DNA of 62,091 nt from a bacterium (lineage in GTDB: Bacteria; Bacillota; Clostridia; Christensenellales; Aristaeellaceae): NCBI GenBank assembly GCA_029009515.1, contig JAQXJZ010000154.1, forward strand, positions 1 through 62,091. Reading direction: 5' to 3'. The stretch's first letter is position 1. Each line of letters starts with the position of its first letter. A model generated the notes under the pieces. The model made no database searches. It was given only the letters and a program-made list of their open reading frames with translations, and was not told the origin of the DNA. The translations under genes and the position numbers were made by a program. Of the stretch, positions 8,468 to 17,325 are shown piece by piece.

Positions 8468-10175
8468 TGAGGTGCTCCGCGAACTCATGCTCAGCGGCAT
8501 GAACGTGGCCCGCCTCAATTTCTCCCACGGCGATCACGAGTTCCATCTGAACAATATGAACCGCATCCGCAAGCTGAGCGCTGAGCTGAACAAGCCCATC
8601 GCCATCATGCTGGATACCCGCGGCCCGGAAATCCGCCTGGAGCTGTTTGAAAACCACAGGGTGGAACTCAAGAAGGGCCAGACCTTCACGCTGTGCACCC
8701 AGACCATCACCGGCAATGCCGAGCGCGCCTCCATCACCTACCGCGAGCTGCCCCGCGATATCCGCGAAGGCACTACCATTCTCATCGACGACGGTCTGGT
8801 GAGCATGACCGTGCGCAGCCTGAATGCGGACGAGATCGTGTGCGTGGTCAACAACGACGGCGTGGTGAGCGACCGCAAGGGCATCAACGTGCCCGATGTG
8901 GACCTCAGCATGCCCTACCTCAGCCAGAAGGACCGCGAGGACATCGCCTTTGGCGTGCGCAACGGCGTGGACTTTGTGGCTGCGTCCTTTGCCCGCACGG
9001 CGGAGGATATCCTCGAGGTGCGCCGCCTGTTCAGCCAGGAAGGCCGCTCCAATGTCAACATCATCGCCAAGATTGAAAACATGCAGGGCGTGCAGAACAT
9101 CGACGAGATCCTGCGCGTGTCCGACGGCATCATGGTGGCCCGCGGCGACCTGGGCGTGGAAATCCCGCTGGAGCAGGTGCCCGTCATCCAGAAGATGCTC
9201 ATCCGCAAGGCGTATTCCTCCGGCAAGCCGGTCATCACCGCTACCCAGATGCTGGACAGCATGATGAAGAATCCCCGCCCCACCCGCGCCGAATCCACCG
9301 ACGTGGCCAATGCCATCTACGACGGCACCAGCGCCATCATGCTCTCCGGCGAGACCGCTGCAGGCCTGTATCCTGTGGAAGCCGTGCGCACCATGGCCAG
9401 CATCGCCCTGTGCGCAGAGAGCGATATCAACTACACCAAGCGCTTCAAGGAGCGCGAGGCGGACCCCACCCCGGACGTGACCAACGCCATCTCCCACGCC
9501 ACCTGCACCTCCGCGCATGACCTGGGCGCTGCCGCCATCATCACCGTCACCAAGAGCGGCCGCACCGCCAAGATGATTTCCAAGTACCGCCCGGATTGTC
9601 CCATCATCTGCTGCACCACGGATGAAACCGTCTGCCGTCAGCTCAACCTGAGCTGGGGCGTGACGCCGCTGATGATCGACGAAGCGGACAACACGGATGA
9701 TCTGTTTGAGCGCGCCGTGCAGGCGGGCGAGCATGCCGGCCTGCTCAAGGACGGCGAGCTGGTGGTCATGACCGCCGGCGTACCTCTGGGCGTGAGCGGC
9801 ACCACCAACCTGATGAAGGTGCACGTGGTGGGCCATATCCTCGTCACCGGCCGCGGCGTGACCCGCCAGAGCTGCTGCGGCAGCCTGTGCGTGTGCGATA
9901 ATGCCGAAGCTGCGCTGCGCACCTTCAAGGATGGCGATATCCTCGTCATCTCCCAGACCTGCAACGAACTGCTGCCTCTGGTGCGCAAGGCCAGCGGCCT
10001 GATTCTGGAGGACGGCAACCCCAACGGCCACGGCGCCATCGCCGGTATGAGCCTCAACCTGCCCGTGGTCATCGGCGCGGAAAACGCCACCCGGATTCTC
10101 AAGAGCGGCGCTGTGGTCACGCTGGACGCCGAGCGCGGCGTGGTGAGCTGCAACCCCGGCAACACCCTCGCCTGA
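8412..10175 (+). CDS. pyk: Pyruvate kinase with C-terminal PEP-utiliser domain
   Basis: The 587-residue length matches the Bacillus/Clostridium long form. Motifs include KIVCTMGPAT at the N-terminus, MLDTRGPEIR, KIENMQGV with the catalytic Lys-Glu region, ARGDLGVEIP and the ATQMLDSMM helix. The last ~90 residues are the mobile PEP-utiliser domain (EDGNPNGHGAIAG). The enzyme converts PEP and ADP to pyruvate and ATP at the end of glycolysis. An aaagga site precedes the ATG. It overlaps the alkyltransferase gene, suggesting translational coupling. Confidence 0.97.
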   Translation: MIQRKTKIVCTMGPATASDEVLRELMLSGMNVARLNFSHGDHEFHLNNMNRIRKLSAELNKPIAIMLDTRGPEIRLELFENHRVELKKGQTFTLCTQTITGNAERASITYRELPRDIREGTTILIDDGLVSMTVRSLNADEIVCVVNNDGVVSDRKGINVPDVDLSMPYLSQKDREDIAFGVRNGVDFVAASFARTAEDILEVRRLFSQEGRSNVNIIAKIENMQGVQNIDEILRVSDGIMVARGDLGVEIPLEQVPVIQKMLIRKAYSSGKPVITATQMLDSMMKNPRPTRAESTDVANAIYDGTSAIMLSGETAAGLYPVEAVRTMASIALCAESDINYTKRFKEREADPTPDVTNAISHATCTSAHDLGAAAIITVTKSGRTAKMISKYRPDCPIICCTTDETVCRQLNLSWGVTPLMIDEADNTDDLFERAVQAGEHAGLLKDGELVVMTAGVPLGVSGTTNLMKVHVVGHILVTGRGVTRQSCCGSLCVCDNAEAALRTFKDGDILVISQTCNELLPLVRKASGLILEDGNPNGHGAIAGMSLNLPVVIGAENATRILKSGAVVTLDAERGVVSCNPGNTLA

Positions 10176-10189
10176 AAGGAACAAGCAAG

Positions 10190-10630
10190 ATGAATCTGCT
10201 CATCAGCGCATGCCTTATGGGCATCAAATGCCGCTATGACGGCGGCCGCAAACCGCTCAGCTGTCTGGATGAACTGATGGAAAAACATGTGCTCATCCCT
10301 GTCTGTCCCGAGGTGCTGGGCGGCCTGCCCACGCCCCGCGTGCCTGCGGAGCGCATCGGCGAAAAAGTGATGACCAAGGACGGCCGCGACGTGACCGCCA
10401 ACTACGAACAGGGCGCGCAGGAAGCGCTGCGCCTTGCCCGGATGGCTGGCTGCACCCACGCCCTGCTCAAGGAGCGCAGCCCGTCCTGCGGCTACGGCAC
10501 CATCTACGACGGCAGCTTCACCGGCGGCCTGTGCGAAGGCTACGGCGTGTGCGGCGAGCTGCTGAAGAAACACGGCATCGAAGTGCTGGGCGAAAGCCGC
10601 GCTCATGAACTGCTGGAGGAAGAAGCATGA
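10190..10630 (+). CDS. DUF523 family protein
   Basis: The 146-residue protein is the full length of the DUF523 family. Signatures are ISACLMGIKCRYDGG, PVCPEVLGGLPTPR and LKERSPSCGYG, with conserved Cys and Asp residues. The biochemical role is unknown; a Cys-based or metal-linked function is possible but not shown. It starts 14 bp after pyk with gaaagga upstream, and its TGA overlaps the ATG of the next gene (ATGA), so the three genes are likely one transcript. Confidence 0.9.
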   Translation: MNLLISACLMGIKCRYDGGRKPLSCLDELMEKHVLIPVCPEVLGGLPTPRVPAERIGEKVMTKDGRDVTANYEQGAQEALRLARMAGCTHALLKERSPSCGYGTIYDGSFTGGLCEGYGVCGELLKKHGIEVLGESRAHELLEEEA

Positions 10631-11061
10631 TCCGCAGAGCCGAAGCCGCTGACCTTGACCAGCTGACGGCGTTGACCCTCGCTCTCTGGCCGGATTGTGC
10701 GTACGAAGAGCGCTGGAACGACATGGCCGACCTGCTGGCCAGCTCGGAAGCCGCCGTCTTCCTGCTGATGGATGGCGAAAACGCCGCCGGCTTTGCCCAG
10801 TGTCAGCTGCGCCATGACTACGTGGAAGGCACCGAAAGCAGCCCCGTAGGCTACCTCGAAGGGATCTACGTAGCAGAACCCTACCGCGGAAAAGGCTGCG
10901 CAAGGGAACTGCTCAAAGCCTGCGAACGCTGGGCCGCCTCCTGGGGCTGCACCGAATTTGCCAGCGACTGCGAGCTGCATAACACCGACAGCCTGGCCTT
11001 TCACCTGAAAGCAGGCTTTACGGAAGCCAACCGCATCATCTGCTTCACCAAAAAACTGTAA
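10627..11061 (+). CDS. GNAT acetyltransferase resembling aminoglycoside 6'-N-acetyltransferase
   Basis: The 144-residue single GNAT domain has the acetyl-CoA loop YRGKGCARELL after EGIYVAEP. It also has the ASDCELHNTDSLAFH and ANRIICFTKKL endings that are typical of the AAC(6')-I-like group. Such enzymes acetylate the 6' amine of aminoglycosides, but chromosomal relatives often have other substrates, so resistance is not implied. It overlaps the DUF523 stop by four bases. Confidence 0.75.
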   Translation: MIRRAEAADLDQLTALTLALWPDCAYEERWNDMADLLASSEAAVFLLMDGENAAGFAQCQLRHDYVEGTESSPVGYLEGIYVAEPYRGKGCARELLKACERWAASWGCTEFASDCELHNTDSLAFHLKAGFTEANRIICFTKKL

Positions 11062-11073
11062 CAAAGTCCTCCT

Positions 11074-11170
11074 GAGGCCGCAAAGCGGCCTCACCCACGG
11101 GATTCTTAAGGGGCTTAGCCCCTTAGGCGGGTTTCCAAAGGGCAGAGCCCTTTGGCCGCCGGAGGCTCCC
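11074..11170 (+). repeat. Intergenic multi-hairpin element, copy 2
   Basis: Blocks in order: hairpin gaggccgcaaagcggcctc, then acgggattcttaagg, hairpin aaggggcttagcccctt, and hairpin ccaaagggcagagccctttg. It ends with ccgccggaggc. It lies 13 bp after the acetyltransferase stop, between convergent genes. Confidence 0.85.
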
Positions 11171-11180
11171 GCACACCAAT

Positions 11181-11217
11181 AAGGACGCGAAGCATCACGC
11201 CTCGCGTCCTTTTGTTA
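11181..11217 (+). terminator. Terminator between convergent genes
   Basis: aaggacgcga (11181-11190) pairs perfectly with tcgcgtcctt (11202-11211), followed by TTTGTT. The T-run favours the plus strand, but the stem could also serve the SH3 gene on the minus strand. Confidence 0.8.
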
Positions 11218-11224
11218 TGCAGTT

Positions 11225-12154
11225 TTAGATGGCCTTGAAGAAGTAGCGGCTCACATAGCCGACCACGCCGTCGATTTCAGCCTTGCACCACACATCGCCC
11301 ATTTCGAGCACGGTGATCTGGGTGTCCACGGGATAGGCGCGGATGATGGGGGCGTTCAGGCCGGGAGCGGTGCGGAAGTTGACAATGTGGTTGCCGTTGG
11401 GGTTGATGAGCTTGGCCGCGAAGGGCTCGGAGGGCTTGACGGAGCCGGTGGTGACGGTGATGAACTTCTTCATCATGTAACCGGTCTGGCCGTTCACGCT
11501 CACCTTGTAGAAGCTGCCGCTTTCGCCCAGCAGCTTCACCTGCACGCCGTTGCGGTAGTAGCCCAGCACGCGGCTTTCGGTGGAGGCCTTTTCACGCAGG
11601 AGCAGCACCTGATTGGCGCCGGGGTTGGTGACAATGCCGGTCTTGGGGTAGCCGGTCTGGCTGCCGGTATTGCCGCTGCTGGCGGAGCCCTTCAGGAACT
11701 GGCTGGACATGTAGCCCACCAGGCCGTCCACGCGCACCTTGTGCCAGTTGGCGCCGCGCACCAGCACTTCCACAGGAGTGCCGGACTGGAAACTGGTGAT
11801 GATCTGGCCGGTCAGGCCGGGCTCGGTGCGCAGGTTGAGACCGCGGCCGGTGTTGGTGCGCACGTACAGGGTGTTGCTCGTGCTGCCATCGGTCAGGAAC
11901 TTGCTCATCACGTAGCCGGTCTTGCCGTTCACGCTCACCTTGCTCCAGCCGTCTTTCTCAGAGTGCACGGTCATCCAGGTGCCGGTGGGGTACTGGCCAA
12001 GCACTTTGGCCTTCAGGCTGGGCTGCTCGCGCAGATTGAGGCTGCCGCCGCGCACCACCATGTAGCTTTCGGCCAGCGATACCAGCGGCAGCGCCAGCAC
12101 CAGCACAAACAGCAGCGCCCGGAGGCATCTTTTGTACAGATGGGTCTTTTGCAT
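11225..12154 (-). CDS. Secreted protein with four SH3 domains
   Basis: The 309-residue product has an export signal (ALLFVLVLALPLVSLA, cleavage before ES) and then four SH3-type modules. Each carries a LNLR/LLR/NFR...P opening and a VxGxxGYxxxxF close (VNGKTGYVMSKF, VDGLVGYMSSQF, VNGQTGYMMKKF, IDGVVGYVSRYF). Multiple bacterial SH3 domains usually bind peptidoglycan. There is no catalytic domain, so it may be an adaptor or wall sensor. The ATG at 12154 follows aaaggaggt by eight bases, a strong site, and I prefer it over the longer frame to 12385. Confidence 0.85.
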   Translation of the reverse strand: MQKTHLYKRCLRALLFVLVLALPLVSLAESYMVVRGGSLNLREQPSLKAKVLGQYPTGTWMTVHSEKDGWSKVSVNGKTGYVMSKFLTDGSTSNTLYVRTNTGRGLNLRTEPGLTGQIITSFQSGTPVEVLVRGANWHKVRVDGLVGYMSSQFLKGSASSGNTGSQTGYPKTGIVTNPGANQVLLLREKASTESRVLGYYRNGVQVKLLGESGSFYKVSVNGQTGYMMKKFITVTTGSVKPSEPFAAKLINPNGNHIVNFRTAPGLNAPIIRAYPVDTQITVLEMGDVWCKAEIDGVVGYVSRYFFKAI

Positions 12155-12471
12155 AAGGGGATACCTCCTTTTTGTTTTGGCACAGGGTGATTCCCTTGCC
12201 TTTCGATCATCTGACGATGGGAGATGGGCGTTCCATGCGGAAAGATCGTCCGTCATGCAGCCAAGTTCTGAGAACAATGGAGATCCATGCCGCTTTTCTG
12301 GCAGCATCTGCCACCGGTGAAGGCTGAAAAGGAAGAAAAACAGGCACAGAAACGCAGAATGAGCTGGAAGATGATACCGGTGCAAAATGCGGCTGTACAG
12401 CCATGCATTGCTTGTGCAAAATGCCGCCTGTGCGGATATCCTACCCTGTGCCGATGAAAGGAGGCGGGCGC
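12155..12471. promoter_or_regulatory. Divergent intergenic region with duplicated motif and palindrome
   Basis: This 317-bp gap holds gtgcaaaatgcggctgt (12380-12396) and gtgcaaaatgccgcctgt (12414-12431). Between them is a perfect 12-bp palindrome ggctgtacagcc (12391-12402). I see no clear -35/-10 pair. The placement between divergent genes suggests a control region. Confidence 0.4.
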
Positions 12472-12948
12472 GTGCACATCAGCCTGAGCCGTATGGTTGG
12501 CATGCCCGTGATGTACGAAAACCGTCAGGTGGGCTGCGTGGAGAGCGCCATGGTGGACGCGCGTGGACTCAGACTGGACGGCGTGGTGATCCGCAAGGGG
12601 ATCGGCGCGGCCAGATGGGCGGACAGCGCGCAGATCATGCAGCTTTGCAGCCGGTGCGTGCTGCTTGAAAGCCAGCCGGTGCGCATGCCGCCCAAGGCAC
12701 AGATGCATCCGGGGCGGGTGTTTCTGTCCAGCGGCGCATGCGCAGGCGATGTGACGGACGCCTTTCTCAGCAGCCGCACGCTTCGCATCTCAGCGCTGGA
12801 GGTGTGCCAGGGGCCGCTGTACCGCCTTGTGGGGCAGCGTGCCTATGCGGCGCAGTTTCAGCTGCAGGAGGATGGAAACGTGGTGGCGCAGGAGCTTCTT
12901 TCGTGGGCGCAGCTTGTGAGGCAGCTTGGAGAGGAGGACGACGGATGA
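12472..12948 (+). CDS. PRC-barrel-like domain protein
   Basis: The 158-residue product has a segment MVGMPVMYENRQVGCVES followed by a VDGVV-like strand pattern and a second similar half (RTLRISALEVCQGPLYRLVG). These resemble PRC-barrel domains of the sporulation/photosynthetic type. The function is unknown. I chose the GTG at 12472 because aaggagg lies seven bases upstream; the longer ATG frame at 12403 has no such site. It overlaps the next small gene by ATGA. Confidence 0.6.
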   Translation: MHISLSRMVGMPVMYENRQVGCVESAMVDARGLRLDGVVIRKGIGAARWADSAQIMQLCSRCVLLESQPVRMPPKAQMHPGRVFLSSGACAGDVTDAFLSSRTLRISALEVCQGPLYRLVGQRAYAAQFQLQEDGNVVAQELLSWAQLVRQLGEEDDG

Positions 12949-13088
12949 GCATGCTCAAAACAGCGGCGGTGGGAATGCTGGGTTTTGCCGTGGGCGCAGG
13001 GGCCATGATGGCGCCCGGAAGCCAGAAATGGAAACGCCAGGCGCAGCGGCAGGTGGAGAGGCTTTCGCGGATGGTGAAAAACTGGTAA
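12945..13088 (+). CDS. 47-residue small protein with hydrophobic N-terminus
   Basis: The product is 47 residues: MSMLKTAAVGMLGFAVGAGA forms a Gly/Ala-rich membrane-like segment, followed by a basic tail (KWKRQAQRQVERLSRMV). The ATG overlaps the previous stop as ATGA, so translation is coupled. It resembles YtxH-type small proteins in layout, but I cannot assign a family. A terminator follows eight bases after the stop. Confidence 0.55.
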   Translation: MSMLKTAAVGMLGFAVGAGAMMAPGSQKWKRQAQRQVERLSRMVKNW

Positions 13089-13096
13089 GCCGCCAT

Positions 13097-13130
13097 GTGT
13101 GGGAGGAAACAAATCCTCCCACACTATTTT
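13097..13130 (+). terminator. Terminator after the small protein
   Basis: gtgtgggagga (13097-13107) pairs perfectly with tcctcccacac (13114-13124), loop aacaaa, then TATTTT. Confidence 0.75.
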
Positions 13131-13150
13131 GAATGAAAGGGGAGCGTGCT

Positions 13151-14176
13151 ATGCAGAGCGGAAGCGTCATGATCCGAAAATGGCAGTGGCGCATAGCTGG
13201 CGTGCTGCTGACGGCTGCGGCGCTCATCTGGGCAAGGCGCTGGATTGTGCTGGCCGCGACGCAGCTGTTTCTGGGCATGGTGGCGGCGCTGGCCTCGCTC
13301 CCGGTGATGAAGCGGCTGGAGCGCCGGCTTCCTGCCGCAGCGGCGGCTGCGCTGTCGCTGCTCCTGCCGGGCGCTGTAACGAGCGCGGCGCTGTTTTTTC
13401 TTTTGCCGCCATTGATGGAACAGGGCAGGGCGTGGTTTTCCATGCTGCCTGAGTTGATGAACAATGCCGGCAGCTGGATTCGGCAAACCGGGCTGGAAGG
13501 CATGCAGCCAATGCTGCTGGACCGCGCTCAGCAGGCCATTGGCGAGGCGGCTCCGGCGGTGATGGGCTGGCTGGGCGGTGTGGCGGGCAGCGTGGGCAAG
13601 TGGCTGCTGGCGCCGGTGTTCGCCTTCTATTTTCTGCGCGACCGCGAGGCCATCGGACGGTGGCTGCTCATGCTGGTGCCTGTGCGCAGACGGGCGCTGG
13701 CTGTGCGGACACTCCGGGAAATGCGCCGCGAGGTGGCAGGCTATCTGCGCGGACAGCTGCTGATTTCCGCCATCGTGGCCGCGCTGACGGCGCTGGGGCT
13801 GCTGGTGCTGGGCGTGCCGTCGTGGATGTTTCTGGGGTTGGTGATTGGCGTTCTGGAGCTGATTCCCTACGTGGGGCCGGTGGCTGGCGGACTGCTGGCG
13901 GCGCTGTTTGCCCTGCCAATGGGATGGGGCCGAGCGCTGTGGGCGGCAGGCGTTGTGGCCGCTGTGCAGCAGCTGGACGGCAGCTTTTTATCGCCCAAGC
14001 TGCTCAGCACCACCACAAGGCTGCATCCCGTAGTGGTCATCCTGTGCGTTACGGTGGGCGGCGCGGCAGCGGGCATGGCAGGCATATTGCTGAGCGTTCC
14101 ATTGCTTCTGTGCATCCGCGCGGCTCTGCGCACGGCGCTTGAAAACCCTGTGATCAAAGATATGGACAGATTGTAA
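13151..14176 (+). CDS. AI-2E family (UPF0118) permease
   Basis: The 341-residue membrane protein has the AI-2E transporter layout: two N-terminal hydrophobic helices and a soluble segment (~80-150). A cluster of helices follows, with the signature GLVIGVLELIPYVGPVAGGL and a QQLDGSFLSPKLL stretch. Family members are linked to sporulation (YtvI) or ion/metabolite transport; the substrate here is unknown. The start at ATG 13151 follows aaagggga, and the upstream ATG at 13133 sits within that site. Confidence 0.88.
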   Translation: MQSGSVMIRKWQWRIAGVLLTAAALIWARRWIVLAATQLFLGMVAALASLPVMKRLERRLPAAAAAALSLLLPGAVTSAALFFLLPPLMEQGRAWFSMLPELMNNAGSWIRQTGLEGMQPMLLDRAQQAIGEAAPAVMGWLGGVAGSVGKWLLAPVFAFYFLRDREAIGRWLLMLVPVRRRALAVRTLREMRREVAGYLRGQLLISAIVAALTALGLLVLGVPSWMFLGLVIGVLELIPYVGPVAGGLLAALFALPMGWGRALWAAGVVAAVQQLDGSFLSPKLLSTTTRLHPVVVILCVTVGGAAAGMAGILLSVPLLLCIRAALRTALENPVIKDMDRL

Positions 14177-14192
14177 CACTTGTGAAAAATCC

Positions 14193-14221
14193 TTTTCAAA
14201 GCTGTAAAACTGGTGTATAAT
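14193..14221 (+). promoter_or_regulatory. Promoter for ireB-ruvX-yrzB
   Basis: TTTTCA (14193-14198), 17 bp, TATAAT (14216-14221). The ireB ribosome site lies about 17 bp downstream. Confidence 0.65.
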
Positions 14222-14256
14222 GGCTATGTATCACCTCAAGGGAGGAGAGGACTGCC

Positions 14257-14517
14257 ATGATGGATATGAACGGAACCACGAAGTTCACGCCTGTGGTCGA
14301 AACGGCAAGCGACGCGGGCACCATCCTTGCTCATGTATACCGCGCGCTTCAGGCCAAGGGCTACGATCCTGTGACGCAGCTGGTGGGTTATCTCATTTCG
14401 GGAGATCCCACGTACATCACCAGCTACTCTCAGGCCCGCAGCATGATTACCCGCCTGGAACGCGATGAGATTATGGAAGAGCTCGTGCGCGTTTATCTGC
14501 AGGGGCTGGATGGCTGA
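14257..14517 (+). CDS. ireB: IreB family regulatory phosphoprotein
   Basis: The 86-residue product matches the UPF0297/IreB family over its full length: [20 protein letters not shown] and [18 protein letters not shown]. In Enterococcus faecalis IreB is a substrate of the PASTA kinase IreK and phosphatase IreP and lowers cephalosporin resistance. The kinase/phosphatase homologues are also in this window (prkC, prpC). An agggaggag site lies upstream. It starts the conserved Firmicutes trio ireB-ruvX-yrzB. Confidence 0.93.
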   Translation: MMDMNGTTKFTPVVETASDAGTILAHVYRALQAKGYDPVTQLVGYLISGDPTYITSYSQARSMITRLERDEIMEELVRVYLQGLDG

Positions 14518-14941
14518 TATGAATGAACGTGTCATTGCTTTGGACGTGGGCGATGTGCGCATCGGCATCGCCGTGAGCGACCCCACCGGTACCATTGCCC
14601 AGCCGCTGGAGGTATACCGCCGCGTGGGCTGGGGTCCGGACAGCCGCTATGTGAAGGCACTGTGCGAACGTTATGAAACCAACCGTGTGCTGCTGGGACT
14701 GCCGCTGAATATGGACGGCACGCTTGGCGGACAGGCGCAGAAGGCGCAGGCGTTTGGCGAAGTGCTTGCAAAGCTGGAGCTGGACGTATTTTATCAGGAC
14801 GAAAGAATGACCACCGTCACAGCCGAAAAAGTGCTCATCGGCGGCAATGTGCGCCGTGAGGACCGCAAGCAGTATGTGGACAAGCTGGCGGCGGCGGTGA
14901 TCCTTGAACAATGGCTGGCGTCTCAAAGCCAGCAGAAATGA
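14510..14941 (+). CDS. ruvX: RuvX/YqgF pre-16S rRNA nuclease-like protein
   Basis: The ~143-residue protein has the RNase H-like fold signatures [15 protein letters not shown] at the start, [12 protein letters not shown] in the middle and [12 protein letters not shown] near the end. The conserved Asp residues of the YqgF active site are present. YqgF trims the 5' end of 16S rRNA precursors. ATG 14510 overlaps the ireB stop by eight bases; ATG 14519 is the alternative. The order matches other Firmicutes. Confidence 0.93.
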   Translation: MADMNERVIALDVGDVRIGIAVSDPTGTIAQPLEVYRRVGWGPDSRYVKALCERYETNRVLLGLPLNMDGTLGGQAQKAQAFGEVLAKLELDVFYQDERMTTVTAEKVLIGGNVRREDRKQYVDKLAAAVILEQWLASQSQQK

Positions 14942-14949
14942 GGAAGACA

Positions 14950-15279
14950 ATGGAAGAAAACAACAACCTGGTTCAGCTTCAGGATGAAAACGGCAACGAA
15001 ATCAACTTTGAGCATCTCATGACCGTGGAGTACGAAGGCAGCTATTACGTCGTGCTCGAGGCCACCGAGGATACCGATGACTGCAAGGAAGGTGAAGCCA
15101 TCATCCTCAAGATCATCCGCGATGAAGAGAGCGGAGACGACGTGTACGCCACCATCGAGGACGAGGCCGAGTTCAACGCCGTGTTTGAAAAGTGCATGGC
15201 CATCATGGAAGAAGAGGATGAGGCTGCCGCGCTGGAGATGGACATCCTGGACGGCGAAGAAGAAGAGGACGAGGAGTAA
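14950..15279 (+). CDS. DUF1292 (YrzB-like) acidic protein
   Basis: The 109-residue protein is strongly acidic with a C-terminal run of Asp/Glu. The central LQDENGNEINFEHLMTVEYE and YYVVLEATE match DUF1292. The function is unknown; the gene is almost always third after ireB and ruvX. gagg lies six bases before the chosen ATG at 14950. Confidence 0.88.
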   Translation: MEENNNLVQLQDENGNEINFEHLMTVEYEGSYYVVLEATEDTDDCKEGEAIILKIIRDEESGDDVYATIEDEAEFNAVFEKCMAIMEEEDEAAALEMDILDGEEEEDEE

Positions 15280-15282
15280 TCC

Positions 15283-15846
15283 ATGCCCCGCCTGATTGGT
15301 CAAACCATCATGCTGCGTGAGTATCAGGCGGAGGATATCTCCGCCATCTGCGCATGGGTGAACGATGAGAGCACCACGCGCTATCTGTCCACCCGCTACT
15401 GGCCGCCGCAGACCATGGTGGACACGCAGGAGTTCTTAAGCCGCATGCTGCAAAGCAGCCACAATGCTTACAACTTCGTCATTGCCGACAGGGAAACGGC
15501 ACGCTACATCGGCCAGCTGGACATGTTCCGGGTGGACTGGCGGCTGAGACAGGGCGAAATTGGCATGGTGATTGCCGACGCCGGCGAGCGCGGGCGCGGC
15601 ATTGGCACGGAAGCCCTCCTGCTGATGCAGCGCTTTGCCTTTCGCACGCTGGGGCTTGAACGCCTGGAGCTGGAGGTGCACATGCAAAACGCCGCTGCGC
15701 TGCGCTGCTATGAAAAGGCCGGTTTTACGCTGGAAGGCGTCAAGCGCCACGCGTTCTTTTCCGATGGGCAGTTCTGCGACGTGGGCATGATGAGCATCCT
15801 GCGCCACGAGTTTGAGCAGCGCACCGCCGATCATTCAAACGCATAA
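15283..15846 (+). CDS. RimJ/RimL-type GNAT acetyltransferase
   Basis: The 187-residue protein has the RimJ/RimL pattern: LREYQAEDISAICAWVND at the N-terminus, ERGRGIGTEALLLMQRFAF acetyl-CoA loop and LEVHMQNAAALRCYEKAGF. Members acetylate the N-termini of ribosomal proteins or small amines. The substrate is not evident. It begins three bases after the DUF1292 stop and ends the operon. Confidence 0.88.
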   Translation: MPRLIGQTIMLREYQAEDISAICAWVNDESTTRYLSTRYWPPQTMVDTQEFLSRMLQSSHNAYNFVIADRETARYIGQLDMFRVDWRLRQGEIGMVIADAGERGRGIGTEALLLMQRFAFRTLGLERLELEVHMQNAAALRCYEKAGFTLEGVKRHAFFSDGQFCDVGMMSILRHEFEQRTADHSNA

Positions 15847-15850
15847 TATG

Positions 15851-15886
15851 AAACCATCCTGCATTTCCGGGATGGTTTTGTTTTTG
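15851..15886 (+). terminator. Terminator closing the ireB operon
   Basis: aaaccatcc (15851-15859) pairs with ggatggttt (15870-15878), followed by TGTTTTTG. Confidence 0.8.
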
Positions 15887-15903
15887 TCAAATGTTGTCCG
15901 GTG

Positions 15904-15932
15904 TTGACAGAATGTCGGGCTTTGGTTAGAAT
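15904..15932 (+). promoter_or_regulatory. Sigma-A promoter for aspartate kinase
   Basis: Perfect TTGACA (15904-15909), 17 bp, TAGAAT (15927-15932). Only about 45 bp lie between the expected transcription start and the start codon. Confidence 0.85.
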
Positions 15933-15982
15933 AGAAGGCTGCGAGGACTAAGAGCCTTTGCACACCTTTGGAGGGAATGAGT

Positions 15983-17299
15983 ATGGGCAAGATTGTTGCC
16001 AAGTTTGGCGGAAGCTCCCTTTCGGACGCGTCGCAGTTCCGCAAGGTCAAGAGCATTCTGGACATGGATCCCCGCCGTGTATATGTGGTACCCAGCGCGC
16101 CCGGCAGGCGCTTTGACAAGGACGAGAAGGTGACCGACCTTCTCTACCAGACCTACCGTGCCCGTCAGAACGGCGCGGATTTCCGCGTGCCCTTTGCCAA
16201 GGTGCGTGAGCGCTTTGGCGAGATCAAGCGCGAGCTGGAGCTGGAGATCAACATCGACGAGTATCTGGATGAGATCGAGCGCGACATCGAAAACGGCGCG
16301 ACCGAGGATTACTGCGCCAGCCGCGGCGAATTCCTCAACGGTCTGCTGCTGGCTGACTATCTGGATTACACCTTCCTTGATCCCAAGGACTTCATCTTCT
16401 TCAACCCCAACGGCACCTTCAACAGCGAGCGCACCAACGACACGCTGACAGCGCTGCTCAAGTACACCAAGAAGGCGGTTATTCCCGGCTTCTACGGCAA
16501 CCTGGATGAAGAAATCCGCACCTTCTCCCGCGGCGGCAGCGATATCTCCGGCGCCATTGTGGCCCGCGCTGCCAAGGCTGAGCTGTACGAGAACTGGACC
16601 GACGTGAGCGGCTTCCTGATGGCTGACCCGCGCGTGGTGCCCGGCGCCAAGACCATCCGCAACGTCACTTACCGCGAACTGCGCGAGCTGTCCTACATGG
16701 GCGCTTCCGTGCTGCATGAGGACAGCGTGTTCCCTGTGCACCGCGCCGGCATCCCCACCAACATCCGCAACACCAACCAGCCCGAGGAGCGCGGCACCAT
16801 CATCTCCCACACCCTGCCGGAAGAGGAGAGCCCGGACGTCATCACCGGCGTGGCCGGCAAGCTGGGCTTCAGCGTCATCTCGGTGGAAAAGGCCATGATG
16901 AACGTGGAATACGGCTTTGGCCGCCGCGTGCTGCAGGCCATTGAAGAAAACGGCCTGTCCTTCGAGCATATGCCCACCGGCATCGATACCCTGTGCGTGG
17001 TGGTCAACAGCGAGGATCTGGAGCCCGTCAGGGAGAATGTGGTCAACCGCATCATGGAGCTGACCCAGCCGGATTCGCTCACCATCCATGACAACATGGG
17101 CATCATCGCCACCGTCGGCCGCGGCATGGTGCACAATCCCGGTACCGCTGCCCGCCTGTTCACCGCACTGAGCCGCGCCAATGTGAACGTGCGCATGATC
17201 GACCAGGGCAGCAGCGAGCTGAGCATTCTGGTGGGCGTTGACCACAGCGATTTCCAGAACGCCATCCGCGCCATTTATCAGGAGTTCGTGAAGGCATAA
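15983..17299 (+). CDS. lysC: Aspartate kinase
   Basis: The 438-residue monofunctional enzyme has VAKFGGSSL at residues ~5-13, the kinase-domain VPSAPGRR loop and TFSRGGSDISGA. A C-terminal ACT pair follows (NVRMIDQGSSELSILVGV). It phosphorylates aspartate, the first step to lysine, threonine and methionine. The length and PSAPG motif resemble the YclM/ThrD class. The ATG at 15983 follows ggaggga by six bases; a TTG five codons earlier is less likely. The leader is too short for a lysine riboswitch, so control is probably by feedback on the ACT domains. Confidence 0.95.
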   Translation: MGKIVAKFGGSSLSDASQFRKVKSILDMDPRRVYVVPSAPGRRFDKDEKVTDLLYQTYRARQNGADFRVPFAKVRERFGEIKRELELEINIDEYLDEIERDIENGATEDYCASRGEFLNGLLLADYLDYTFLDPKDFIFFNPNGTFNSERTNDTLTALLKYTKKAVIPGFYGNLDEEIRTFSRGGSDISGAIVARAAKAELYENWTDVSGFLMADPRVVPGAKTIRNVTYRELRELSYMGASVLHEDSVFPVHRAGIPTNIRNTNQPEERGTIISHTLPEEESPDVITGVAGKLGFSVISVEKAMMNVEYGFGRRVLQAIEENGLSFEHMPTGIDTLCVVVNSEDLEPVRENVVNRIMELTQPDSLTIHDNMGIIATVGRGMVHNPGTAARLFTALSRANVNVRMIDQGSSELSILVGVDHSDFQNAIRAIYQEFVKA

Positions 17300-17325
17300 G
17301 GGACCCTGCAAAAGGAGCCATTACC

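Noticed and set aside
15904..15982. Lysine riboswitch before aspartate kinase
   Set aside because: The leader between the predicted transcription start and the start codon is only about 45 bases, far too short for that riboswitch.
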